In this document: in pieces, positions 1 through 6,280 of the stretch
Layout: every line of letters starts with the position of its first letter
How positions within the stretch are numbered: position 1 is the stretch's first letter
DNA from: Deltaproteobacteria bacterium
GTDB taxonomy: Bacteria > Desulfobacterota > Desulfobacteria > Desulfobacterales > JAFDCJ01
DNA length: 8,738 nucleotides
Reading direction: 5' to 3'
Assembly (NCBI GenBank): GCA_024277475.1
Contig: JAJRVC010000633.1
Coordinates: 1 to 8,738, forward strand
Notes under the pieces: generated by a model
The model's database searches: none
Seen by the model: the letters and a program-made list of their open reading frames with translations, nothing else
What the model was told of the DNA's origin: nothing
Translations under genes and position numbers: made by a program

Positions 1-58
1 CCGCGGGTTTACGTCTGCGAAGTACGAAAAGTACGTCTCAACGTAAACCCTTGTGCGG
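1..58. repeat. Inverted repeat with nested hairpin at the left edge
   Basis: The arms gggtttacgt (5-14) and acgtaaaccc (41-50) are perfect reverse complements. The pairing resumes after a four-base bulge with ccgc (1-4) against gcgg (55-58). Inside the loop a second small hairpin, gtac (22-25) and gtac (31-34), flanks gaaaa. The element may continue beyond the window. No T-run follows, so it is not a typical terminator; a dispersed hairpin repeat is the likelier reading. Confidence 0.6.
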
Positions 59-106
59 CCTTGCTCAGAGAAAAAATTGCTCATTTCTGAATTGGAAACT
101 TACGCC

Positions 107-144
107 AGTGCCCATGGATAAAAAAGGCTTCGTGGATGGGCGCT
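107..144. repeat. Imperfect stem-loop
   Basis: agtgcccat (107-115) can pair with atgggcgct (136-144) over nine positions, one of them a G-U pair, around a 20-base loop. It lies in non-coding DNA with no adjacent gene, so its role is unknown. It could be part of the same decayed repeat as the left-edge hairpin. Confidence 0.3.
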
Positions 145-237
145 CGCTAATGCTTGGTTTAAACTGGTATTGTTCAAGCGCTTGATGCAGAAATTTTTGT
201 TAACCTTTGGCTAAATGACCTGAATAAGATACATATA

Positions 238-320
238 CCACAAAAAGAGTGAAACTCAAGAAAAATTGCAGGAATCGATGCTTGATGTGGCCACAAAAAG
301 GCACAAAAACCACAAAAATA
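238..320 (+). repeat. Phased CACAAAAA repeats
   Basis: The decamer ccacaaaaag occurs at 238-247 and again at 291-300. The second copy is followed at once by gcacaaaaac (301-310) and cacaaaaata (311-320), giving three near-identical units at about one helical turn. Similar CACAAAR arrays are common in intergenic DNA of many environmental bacteria. I see no gene attached to this one. Confidence 0.5.
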
Positions 321-420
321 AAATTTCACACTTAATAATTTCAATAGGTTATGAGATCAAAATTCGAAAATTTTGACTTTTTACGAGATTATCATGCTTA
401 AATGTATCTGAAATTCTATG

Positions 421-645
421 ATTTATTGAAATCACGGCGGTTTTTACGGATCTTCTCCTGGTGAGCTGCATGGAATGTCGAGAATCCGCCTTTAGTGAAA
501 TGGAATAGTGGAAGGCAGGAATACTGGGGATTAAAAGCAAAAAAAGATGAGCATTGAATATCGAACGTCCAACATCCTGTATCAACATGGCTATTGACAC
601 CCAACATCATTTTTGCCAGACTCAGCACCTATTTATTGAAATCAC
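421..645. repeat. Segment bounded by 15-base direct repeats
   Basis: atttattgaaatcac is present exactly at 421-435 and 631-645. A related inverted piece lies at about 336-347 (its complement reads acctattgaaat; 629-644 reads cctatttattgaaatc). The enclosed segment carries gaatgtcgagaat (473-485) and gaatatcgaac (555-565), resembling the GAATRTCGAA-type filler repeats I recall from Desulfobacterota intergenic DNA. It may be an inserted or rearranged repeat block; there is no transposase. Confidence 0.45.
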
Positions 646-694
646 ATCATGTTTTCACATGATTTATGCTATAGCCAGATCGAATATTTAAGCA

Positions 695-730
695 AACCTG
701 TCGAGAGCCTTAGACTCTAACGACAGGGTT
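695..730 (+). repeat. Imperfect inverted repeat upstream of the phosphatase gene
   Basis: aacctgtcgagag (695-707) pairs with ctctaacgacagggtt (715-730). The complement of the right arm is aaccctgtcgttagag, so the arms match apart from a one-base and a two-base bulge, around a seven-base loop. It lies about 170 bases before the chosen start codon. It could be an operator, a leader structure or another repeat remnant; no T-run supports termination. Confidence 0.4.
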
Positions 731-789
731 GAACGATCGATTTTAATAGAAAAGACTGAGTGAAGCGCTACCATAAATTTTCAATATTC

Positions 790-842
790 AATCCCCCGAT
801 AAAGCGGGATTTACGCTTCGCTACAACCGGCTTATCCGGGTT
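790..842. repeat. Pair of adjacent small hairpins
   Basis: Two hairpins lie side by side: aatccc (790-795) with gggatt (806-811), and aaccgg (825-830) with ccgggtt (836-842, one bulged base). The segment between them, acgcttcgctac, completes a REP-like unit. This DNA would encode the N-terminus of the phosphatase if a GTG at 760 were used, which is one reason to prefer the ATG at 898. Confidence 0.4.
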
Positions 843-885
843 GGGTCTGCAAAACACACACATTCCTGTCTCTATTTCACAGACT

Positions 886-891
886 GAAAGG
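886..891 (+). promoter_or_regulatory. Ribosome binding site deciding the phosphatase start
   Basis: gaaagg lies six bases before the ATG at 898. The alternative in-frame GTG at 760 has no purine-rich site at a workable distance, and the 46 residues it would add show no domain. Confidence 0.6.
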
Positions 892-897
892 TCCATT

Positions 898-2145
898 ATG
901 GAAGAACAGAAAAAAATCAAAACTATTGAATCCTCTAAAGATAAAATGGAGGACGAACGCAATATCAGCCGGAAAATTCAGATGAGCATGGTGCCGTCAG
1001 ACTACCCGGCATTTCCTGACCATGATGAATTCAATGTTTATGCTACACTGTTGCCGGCCCGTGAGTTTGGGGGTGACTCTTATGATTTTTTTTTCATCGG
1101 TGACGATCGGTTTTGTTTTTTCACAGGTGATATTTCCGGAAAAGGCATTCCGGCCGTCCTGTTTATGTCTGTGACGAAAACCCTGATAAAATCCAGGGCG
1201 GGCGATGACTTCTCAACGGCCAGCATCCTCACCCACGTTAATGAGGAACTCAGCGGGTTTAACAAAGCCTCCATTTCAGCGACACTTTTCCTGGGAATTT
1301 TGAATATTAAAACCGGAATGTTATTGTATACAAATGCCGGTCACAAACCGGCCATTCTCAAACGGGGGGAAGGCTCCATTGAACGACTGGACCGGCTGCA
1401 TGGCCCGAAGGTCGGCACAGCACGGGGTTTGGTTTATGGAGAAGAAAAAAAAATCCTCTCAAAAGATGACATGCTGCTGATCTATACCGACGGGGTTACT
1501 GAAGCCAGGGATAAGGCGAACAACCTGTTTTCCGAGAAGCGGCTGGCGCAGTTGATTGCTTCCGGGGAATATGAATCCGTCGAGAGCATTGTAAATTCTA
1601 CGCTTGCAGAGATAAAGCAATTCGGAGATGGAGTGGATCAGTTCGATGATATTACGGTGCTGGCCGTTCAGTTTCTCAGAACCCCGGAAGAAACAGCCGG
1701 CCCCAAACTGGAGCTCACCGTTCCGAATCGGTTGTCCGAGAACGCGCGGGTCAAACAGCATTTTAATACCTTCTCGGAGCATTACGGCATTCCGGAACGG
1801 GTCAGATTAAAAATGAATGTGGTACTCGACGAATTGCTGACGAATATCATTTCTTATGCCTACCACGATGACAAGCCGCATGACATTGAGATCAAGGTGG
1901 AATTATCTGCAGACCGCTTGAAGGTTTCGATGGTGGATGACGGCATTCCGTTTAATCCGTTCGGAATTGAGGCACCGGATACGGAACTTGGGCTGGAGGA
2001 ACGCGAGATCGGCGGTTTGGGAATTCACCTGGTTCGCAACATGATGGGCAAGGTTTCGTATCGACGCCGGATTGATAAAAATGTTATCACCGTTGTAGAA
2101 TACCTTGCCGACCGGAAATGTGGGACTCAAAACTCGAAATCCTAA
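898..2145 (+). CDS. PP2C/SpoIIE phosphatase fused to RsbW-like ATPase domain
   Basis: A 415-residue cytoplasmic regulator of the partner-switching type. Residues 1-32 form a charged, probably coiled-coil lead. The PP2C/SpoIIE phosphatase domain spans about 45-260, with metal-site motifs at REFGGD (55-60), GDISGKG (77-83), NAGH (146-149), YTDGVTEA (196-203) and DDIT (250-253). Residues 270-403 form a HATPase_c_2 (RsbW/SpoIIAB-like) domain with the N-box around E312-N316, the DDG turn at 347-349 and GGLGI at 372-376. In this family the phosphatase reactivates a phosphorylated STAS-domain antagonist, while the kinase-like domain phosphorylates it or binds a sigma factor. Both activities in one chain suggests a bidirectional switch. 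No receiver, PAS, HAMP or membrane segment is present, and no STAS partner gene lies in the window. The start at 898 follows the Shine-Dalgarno site and avoids a repeat-derived extension. Fold calls are firm; the partner is unknown. Confidence 0.9.
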   Translation: MEEQKKIKTIESSKDKMEDERNISRKIQMSMVPSDYPAFPDHDEFNVYATLLPAREFGGDSYDFFFIGDDRFCFFTGDISGKGIPAVLFMSVTKTLIKSRAGDDFSTASILTHVNEELSGFNKASISATLFLGILNIKTGMLLYTNAGHKPAILKRGEGSIERLDRLHGPKVGTARGLVYGEEKKILSKDDMLLIYTDGVTEARDKANNLFSEKRLAQLIASGEYESVESIVNSTLAEIKQFGDGVDQFDDITVLAVQFLRTPEETAGPKLELTVPNRLSENARVKQHFNTFSEHYGIPERVRLKMNVVLDELLTNIISYAYHDDKPHDIEIKVELSADRLKVSMVDDGIPFNPFGIEAPDTELGLEEREIGGLGIHLVRNMMGKVSYRRRIDKNVITVVEYLADRKCGTQNSKS

Positions 2146-2158
2146 ACGAATTCGAATT

Positions 2159-2404
2159 ATGAATGCACTAAGGATGAATTCAACCTTCAGGATCATCTGA
2201 GATGTTTTCATTGTTGTTTTAATCCTGGTGAGCTGTTGGCTGATTCCTTTTCAGATCGCTTTTCAACATGTGGTCATTAAGCTCGGCACAAAAATACTCT
2301 ATCTTATTGATTTTCTCTTTTTAATCGATATTTTCCTGAACTTCTTTACTTCTTATCGATATGAGGGAATGGATATCTCCGATAAAAAGAAGATCGCCAC
2401 TCAC
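2159..2404 (+). pseudogene. Remnant of a voltage-gated/cyclic-nucleotide-type ion channel, N-terminal part only
   Basis: Read in one frame from the ATG at 2159, the DNA gives MNALRMNSTFRII, then TGA at 2198-2200, then DVFIVVLILVSCWLIPFQIAF, followed by a second hydrophobic helix (LIDFLFLIDIFLNFFTSY), then a polar stretch ending DKKKIATH at 2404. This is the layout of helices S1 and S2 and the following loop in KCNH/CNG-like channels, where FR-x-x-W-D precedes S1 and F-x-x-D-I-x-L-N-F-x-T-x-Y ends S2. The stop replaces the family Trp (TGG to TGA). S3-S6, the selectivity filter and any nucleotide-binding domain are absent; beyond 2404 the frame runs into a terminator hairpin. A GTG at 2228 could open a short frame to 2488, but its tail is encoded by the hairpin. 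I call a dead fragment, recognised by pattern alone. Confidence 0.6.
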
Positions 2405-2435
2405 TCTGAAGAGAAAAGATTAACAAAAGCACAAA

Positions 2436-2476
2436 AAAGCAAAACGCCGGGCCTTGCAGGCCCGGCGTTTTGCTTT
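2436..2476. terminator. Strong, probably bidirectional intrinsic terminator
   Basis: An 18-base perfect stem (2436-2453 with 2459-2476) surrounds the loop ttgca; its core is the G+C-rich cgccgggcc. Read on the minus strand the stem is followed by a T-rich tract (gcttttttgtgctttt), and on the plus strand it ends in gttttgcttt. It lies between convergent transcription units, the phosphatase/channel remnant on the left and the VWA-OmpA gene on the right, and can serve both. It is about 130 bases past the stop of the minus-strand gene. Confidence 0.85.
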
Positions 2477-2604
2477 GAATCGAATTAAGTGTAATTTATT
2501 ACAACTGAATCAGTAGAAGACCGAAGACCCCCGCCCTGACACCGACGGGGAGATGAAATCGCGCCACTAAACCGCTATTTCTAATTCTACGGCCTTCTTC
2601 CCTG

Positions 2605-3735
2605 TTATTTAAAGCCTATGGCGGATTCAACACGCCGATTCAGTCTGCGCCCCTCCGGTGTACCGTTGTCGGCCACCGGATTTTCTTTGCCAAACCACTG
2701 TATAACGATGCGATCGGCGTCGATGTTGGCGCTTTTCTGCAAATAAGCGCCCGCACTTTCCGCTCTTCTGCGTGACAAGCCCAGGTTATATTCCTGGTCG
2801 CCAACACTGTCGGCAAATCCTGCCAGCACGACATAACTGTTGGGATTGTCCTGCATAAATGCAGCAATCTTGTCCAGTCCCTCATAATATTCCGGGCGGA
2901 TAACGACACTGTCAAAGGCAAAGAGGATGTTGACGCCCTTGGCTCCAACAACTTTCTGGTCGCTTAACGTTACCACTTCCGAAGTTGTTTTCACCACATA
3001 CAGTGCGCCGCTGTGATATGACGGATTCTCAGCATACTTGGCAAACGGAATCCACCGTGAGCATTCGTTGGCCTTGGCCACATCCTGCAACCGCTTTTTA
3101 TTCAGATTTTGCCTGGCATCACCGATGATGTAAAAACAGACGTTGTATTTTTGGGCCAACTCCGCGGTAAGATCCCCGGGGTCTTTAGTACCGGGCCCTA
3201 GCTCGCTATAGGTGCCGTCATTAAAAATAAACACCACTGTTTTACCGGACAGGCCTTGAATTACCGGCTCAAGATCCCGGAGGGCTCTCGGTAGAAAAGT
3301 GTTGCCGGTGGCCGTTGAAGGCAGGCTGGCAATGGCCTGGGCATACTTGGCCTTGTCAAGCGGCGCCATCGGGTAAAGGGCCTTAAACGGCGAGAATGAA
3401 TACAGCCCGGCATTGTAGCCCAGATCCGGCAGCGCCTGCTCTCCGTTTGTCAGGATTTCTTTGGCAATTTCCAGTTTCGATTTTGTAGCACCTTTTTTCC
3501 ACGGTGCGCTCATCGATTCGGAGGTATCGAACAGGACGATAAAATTATCCGCTGTTTTGATAAAATCCGTTTTGGTAACAGTTTTTTGCTTAATGTCGTC
3601 TGCCGTAATAATTTCGAAAGCAGCGGATTGGGTGGCCATCAGGCCCGGCAGGACCATCCCGAAAGCCATTAATAGAAGTAATAATTTGATCGCTACCGTT
3701 CCAATTCTCTTGTCAGACTGATTTTTTTTTCTCAT
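2605..3735 (-). CDS. Exported VWA domain and OmpA-like peptidoglycan-binding protein
   Basis: A 376-residue protein. Residues 1-39 are a signal peptide: basic start MRKKNQSDKR, hydrophobic core, cleavage probably near SAA-F. There is no lipobox Cys, so it should be a soluble periplasmic protein. Residues 63-250 form a von Willebrand A fold with MIDAS motif D70-T-S-E-S74, a Thr-containing loop (TGNT, 143-146) and NDG (172-174). Residues 268-376 are an OmpA_C-like domain with FAFDS (272-276), GFADSVGD (306-313) and the Arg-rich SRRRAES (321-327), which bind diaminopimelate in peptidoglycan. It probably anchors a metal-dependent protein-interaction module to the cell wall; the ligand is unknown. 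The start at 3735 has an ideal ribosome site, and a longer frame from 3798 would begin inside the -10 box. Two Cys (200 and 225) could form a periplasmic disulfide. The gene stands alone, divergent from pta. Confidence 0.88.
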   Translation of the reverse strand: MRKKNQSDKRIGTVAIKLLLLLMAFGMVLPGLMATQSAAFEIITADDIKQKTVTKTDFIKTADNFIVLFDTSESMSAPWKKGATKSKLEIAKEILTNGEQALPDLGYNAGLYSFSPFKALYPMAPLDKAKYAQAIASLPSTATGNTFLPRALRDLEPVIQGLSGKTVVFIFNDGTYSELGPGTKDPGDLTAELAQKYNVCFYIIGDARQNLNKKRLQDVAKANECSRWIPFAKYAENPSYHSGALYVVKTTSEVVTLSDQKVVGAKGVNILFAFDSVVIRPEYYEGLDKIAAFMQDNPNSYVVLAGFADSVGDQEYNLGLSRRRAESAGAYLQKSANIDADRIVIQWFGKENPVADNGTPEGRRLNRRVESAIGFK

Positions 3736-3741
3736 TTTACG

Positions 3742-3749
3742 CCTCCTTT
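3742..3749 (-). promoter_or_regulatory. Shine-Dalgarno site of the VWA-OmpA gene
   Basis: On the minus strand aaaggagg lies six bases before the ATG at 3735. This fixes the start 21 codons inside the longest frame. Confidence 0.85.
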
Positions 3750-3797
3750 CGTTATTGGTAACCATAAAAAAAATTAATGTTTCCGTATGCTTTGGCA

Positions 3798-3826
3798 AAT
3801 TTAACCATCTCTTTGCAGGCTGTCAA
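3798..3826 (-). promoter_or_regulatory. Sigma-70-type promoter of the VWA-OmpA gene
   Basis: On the minus strand TTGACA (3826-3821, a perfect -35) is followed after exactly 17 bases by TAAATT (3803-3798, four of six -10 matches). Transcription would begin near 3791, leaving a leader of about 56 bases. Confidence 0.65.
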
Positions 3827-3884
3827 CAACTTTTTACGATTTAACCTCACATCTTTCGAGCCGAATAGTTCTCTTTAAAATCCG

Positions 3885-3900
3885 TGGCATAAAGGTTGCT
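3885..3900 (+). promoter_or_regulatory. Candidate sigma-54 (RpoN) promoter of pta-ackA
   Basis: TGGCAT, five bases, then TTGCT matches the -24/-12 consensus TGGCAC-N5-TTGCW at all but one core position, with the invariant GG and GC and the required spacing. Transcription would start near 3911, giving a leader of about 185 bases before pta. Sigma-54 promoters need an enhancer-binding activator, and none is encoded here. Weaker sigma-70-like pairs in the same leader (TTGAAA at 3974 with tatgta, TTGAAA at 4006 with tatttt) have only 15-base spacers, so they are less attractive. Confidence 0.5.
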
Positions 3901-4083
3901 ATCAACTTCATCATGAGGTAGAAGTGAAGACTGCTACACTATTGCTTCTTAAATGCAGACCCTGTAATTTATTTTGAAAATAGTTCATTTTTTTTATGTA
4001 ATCTCTTGAAAATTATGGAGTACAGCTATTTTTTCAACCTGAATGACTATGATCCGGACTGAATGCTTCAACTCTTCTTTTTC

Positions 4084-4088
4084 GGAGG
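4084..4088 (+). promoter_or_regulatory. Ribosome binding site deciding the pta start
   Basis: ggagg lies eight bases before the ATG at 4097. The upstream in-frame ATG at 4043 has no such site, and its 18 extra residues have no family counterpart. Confidence 0.75.
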
Positions 4089-4096
4089 CACCCAAA

Positions 4097-6223
4097 ATGA
4101 CAAAAAATCTCTACATCACAACCATGGAGCCGCGCGGCGGAAAGTCAGTGGTGGCCCTTGGTATCATGGAATTGCTGTCCCGACGTTTGCATAAAATCGG
4201 ATTCTTCCGTCCGATTATCCCGGATGTTCAACTCGATAACAACATCGAGTTGATCAGAACCCGTTACAACTTGAAGGTGCCTTATGAAGACATGTATGCC
4301 TACAAGCACAAGGAGGCTCAAAATCTGGTTGCCGAGGGGCGATATGATGCGATAATCAAAAAAATTCTCAATAAATACAAGGCACTGGAGAACCAATCTG
4401 AATTTGTGCTCTGCGAAGGGACAGATTATACGGGTGTATCTTCCGCATTCGAGTTCGACTTCAATGCCGGGGTGGCCAATGATTTGGGATGCCCGATTCT
4501 AACGGTAGTAAACGGACGCGGCAAATCCCCGGAGGAAGTTCTCGATGCGACTCGGTTTGCCCATGATGCCTTTGAAAGCCAGGGGTGCACCATCCTGGCA
4601 ATCCTGGCGAATCGGGTGAAACCACAGAATGTCGGGCCGATCAAAGCACGACTTAAAGATGAAGTATCGGTTAAAGAACCGGTATATATCCTTCCCGAGG
4701 AGCCGCTGCTGGGCAAACCGACCGTTGGAGAAATCGCCACAAACCTGGAAAGCCAGCTCCTGCAGGGTGATCCGGACGGCCTGAAGCGTGAAGTACTCGA
4801 TATTAAAATCGCTGCTATGAATTTGCCGCACTTTCTGGATTATATCAGCGACGGAACCCTCATTATCACCCCCGGCGACCGCACCGATGTCATCCTGGGC
4901 AGCCTGGCGGCAACTGTTTCTGAAACCTATCCGAATATTTCCGGTCTTCTGTTAACCGGGGGGCTGACGCTTGATCCCCGGGTCCAGCGGCTGATCGAAG
5001 GTTTTAAAAAGACGTCGCCACTTCCTATTTTCAGTGTGAACACCGACACCTATACGACCGCGATTAAAGCCGGGTCAGTGCGAGCTGCGCTCACACCCCA
5101 AAATGAACGAAAGATTGCCTCCGCCCTGGGGCTTTTCGAAACCCATGTGAATATCCCGGAGATCGAAGACCGTATCAAGGTGGTTCGCTCCACGCGGGTA
5201 ACACCGATCATGTTTGAATACAATCTCATCGAACGGGCGAGGGCTTGCCGACAGCACATCGTTCTGCCCGAGGGTTCTGAAGAACGCATATTGCGGGCCA
5301 GTGAAATACTTCTGCGACGTCAGGTTGTGGATATCACCCTGCTGGGTAATCCGGAGGATATCCAGCGGAAAATAAACGGATTCGGACTCAACCTGGAGGA
5401 AATTAACGTTGTCAATCCCATGCAGTCGGAATTGCTCGAGGAATACTCGATGACCTATTATGAAATGCGCCGGCACAAGGGCATTTCTGAAAAAATGGCC
5501 AGGGATACTCTGACGGATGTCAGCTATTTTGGAACCATGATGGTCTATAAAGGCGCCGCCGACGGCATGGTGTCCGGTGCTGTTCATACCACCGGTGAAA
5601 CCATCCGGCCGGCCCTTCAGATTATTCGCACCCGGCCCGGGGTGGCCATCGTCTCCAGTATATTTTTGATGTGCCTGGCGGACCGGGTACTGGCATACGG
5701 TGATTGTGCTGTGAATCCCGATCCCAGCGCCGCGCAGCTGGCAGACATTGCCGTCAGCTCGGCTGAAACCGCCAAAATGTACGGTATCGAGCCTCGCATC
5801 GCCATGTGCTCATATTCCACCGGACAATCCGGCAAAGGCAAGGATGTCGACAAGGTGCGTGAAGCTACCCGGCTCGTAAAAGAAAATCGGCCTGATTTGA
5901 AAATCGAAGGTCCCATTCAGTACGATGCCGCCGTGGATGCCGGGGTTGCGAAAACCAAACTGCCGCAGAGCGAAGTGGCCGGCCGGGCCACGGTTTTCAT
6001 CTTCCCCGATCTGAATACCGGCAATAACCTTTATAAGGCCGTTCAACGATCCGCCAATGCGGTCGCCATCGGACCGGTCCTGCAGGGCTTGAACAAACCG
6101 GTCAACGATCTGAGCCGCGGATGCACCTTGCCCGACATCGTCAACACAGTGGCCATTACGGCGATTCAGGCCCAGGCAGCGGTATTAGATGACAGAGGCC
6201 GGAGGCCAGATGACGGAGGATAG
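4097..6223 (+). CDS. pta: Phosphate acetyltransferase, long three-domain form
   Basis: Converts acetyl-CoA and phosphate to acetyl phosphate and CoA, reversibly, in the cytoplasm. The 708 residues match the long E. coli-type enzyme (about 714). Residues 1-200 are a BioD-like P-loop domain; its loop (MEPRGGKS, 10-17) keeps GKS but has Met where a true P-loop has its first Gly, so it is probably regulatory. Residues 205-320 are a DRTGG domain (GDRTD, 260-264). Residues 380-695 are the catalytic PTA_PTB domain, with LPEGSEERILRA (390-401), CSYSTGQSGKG (571-581), GPIQYDAAVDAGVAKTK (605-621), AGRATVFIFPDLNTGN (628-643) and KPVNDLSRG (667-675). The family fold should end near AITAIQAQ (686-693); the last 11 residues (DDRGRRPDDGG) come from a purine-rich repeat. 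It forms an apparent operon with ackA 57 bases downstream. In a sulfate reducer the pair may run either way, acetate activation or ATP formation. Confidence 0.96.
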   Translation: MTKNLYITTMEPRGGKSVVALGIMELLSRRLHKIGFFRPIIPDVQLDNNIELIRTRYNLKVPYEDMYAYKHKEAQNLVAEGRYDAIIKKILNKYKALENQSEFVLCEGTDYTGVSSAFEFDFNAGVANDLGCPILTVVNGRGKSPEEVLDATRFAHDAFESQGCTILAILANRVKPQNVGPIKARLKDEVSVKEPVYILPEEPLLGKPTVGEIATNLESQLLQGDPDGLKREVLDIKIAAMNLPHFLDYISDGTLIITPGDRTDVILGSLAATVSETYPNISGLLLTGGLTLDPRVQRLIEGFKKTSPLPIFSVNTDTYTTAIKAGSVRAALTPQNERKIASALGLFETHVNIPEIEDRIKVVRSTRVTPIMFEYNLIERARACRQHIVLPEGSEERILRASEILLRRQVVDITLLGNPEDIQRKINGFGLNLEEINVVNPMQSELLEEYSMTYYEMRRHKGISEKMARDTLTDVSYFGTMMVYKGAADGMVSGAVHTTGETIRPALQIIRTRPGVAIVSSIFLMCLADRVLAYGDCAVNPDPSAAQLADIAVSSAETAKMYGIEPRIAMCSYSTGQSGKGKDVDKVREATRLVKENRPDLKIEGPIQYDAAVDAGVAKTKLPQSEVAGRATVFIFPDLNTGNNLYKAVQRSANAVAIGPVLQGLNKPVNDLSRGCTLPDIVNTVAITAIQAQAAVLDDRGRRPDDGG

Positions 6224-6262
6224 AGGGATGGTAAATTCGGAAGGTGGAAAGAGGAAGAGAAA
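6187..6262 (+). repeat. Purine-rich degenerate repeat across the pta stop codon
   Basis: agatgacagagg (6187-6198) recurs as agatgacggagg (6208-6219), with gaggcc/ggaggcc between them. Almost pure purine follows up to about 6262. This GAGG-rich DNA encodes the end of Pta and fills the pta-ackA gap. Similar tracts are, as I recall, common between genes in Desulfobacterota. The block may add translational or structural effects within the operon mRNA, but nothing in the sequence proves that. Confidence 0.5.
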
Positions 6263-6280
6263 ATCGAATGAGATTGCCTT

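Larger units (their letters stand above)
1..897. other. Non-coding, repeat-rich region upstream of the phosphatase gene
   Basis: No open frame here has a ribosome binding site or a recognisable protein family. The stretch is visibly richer in A+T than the genes to its right. It holds inverted repeats at 1-58, 107-144, 357-376, 695-730 and 790-842, short direct repeats at 238-320, and a 15-base direct repeat at 421-435 and 631-645. The two small minus-strand frames at 349-628 overlap in different frames and have low-complexity Phe/Ser/Ile-rich translations, as expected from repeat DNA. I found no convincing promoter. The region reads as accumulated remnants of dispersed repeats. Confidence 0.7.

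Noticed and set aside
174..185. Perfect 12-base palindrome tcaagcgcttga
   Set aside because: About two such palindromes are expected by chance in a window this size, and no gene lies close by.
357..376. Hairpin tcaaaatt-cgaa-aattttga followed by cttttt as a terminator
   Set aside because: The stem is almost all A-T and no gene ends upstream, so termination is unlikely.
456..468. tcctggtgagctg repeated at 2223-2235
   Set aside because: A 13-base match is near chance expectation for this length and the flanks do not match.
594..622. Perfect -35 box TTGACA at 594-599 as a promoter for the phosphatase gene
   Set aside because: No acceptable -10 lies at 16-18 bases; the best hexamer (cagact) matches at only three positions.
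349..628. Two short minus-strand frames in the left intergenic region
   Set aside because: They overlap each other in different frames, lack start signals and read like translated repeat DNA.
2198..2200. The in-frame TGA as selenocysteine or recoded codon
   Set aside because: The family position is Trp, not Cys, no SECIS-like hairpin follows directly, and the frame is truncated downstream anyway.
2228..2488. Small membrane protein gene starting at a GTG
   Set aside because: No ribosome binding site is evident, the homology extends upstream through a stop codon, and its last residues are encoded by the terminator stem. It is better read as part of the channel pseudogene.
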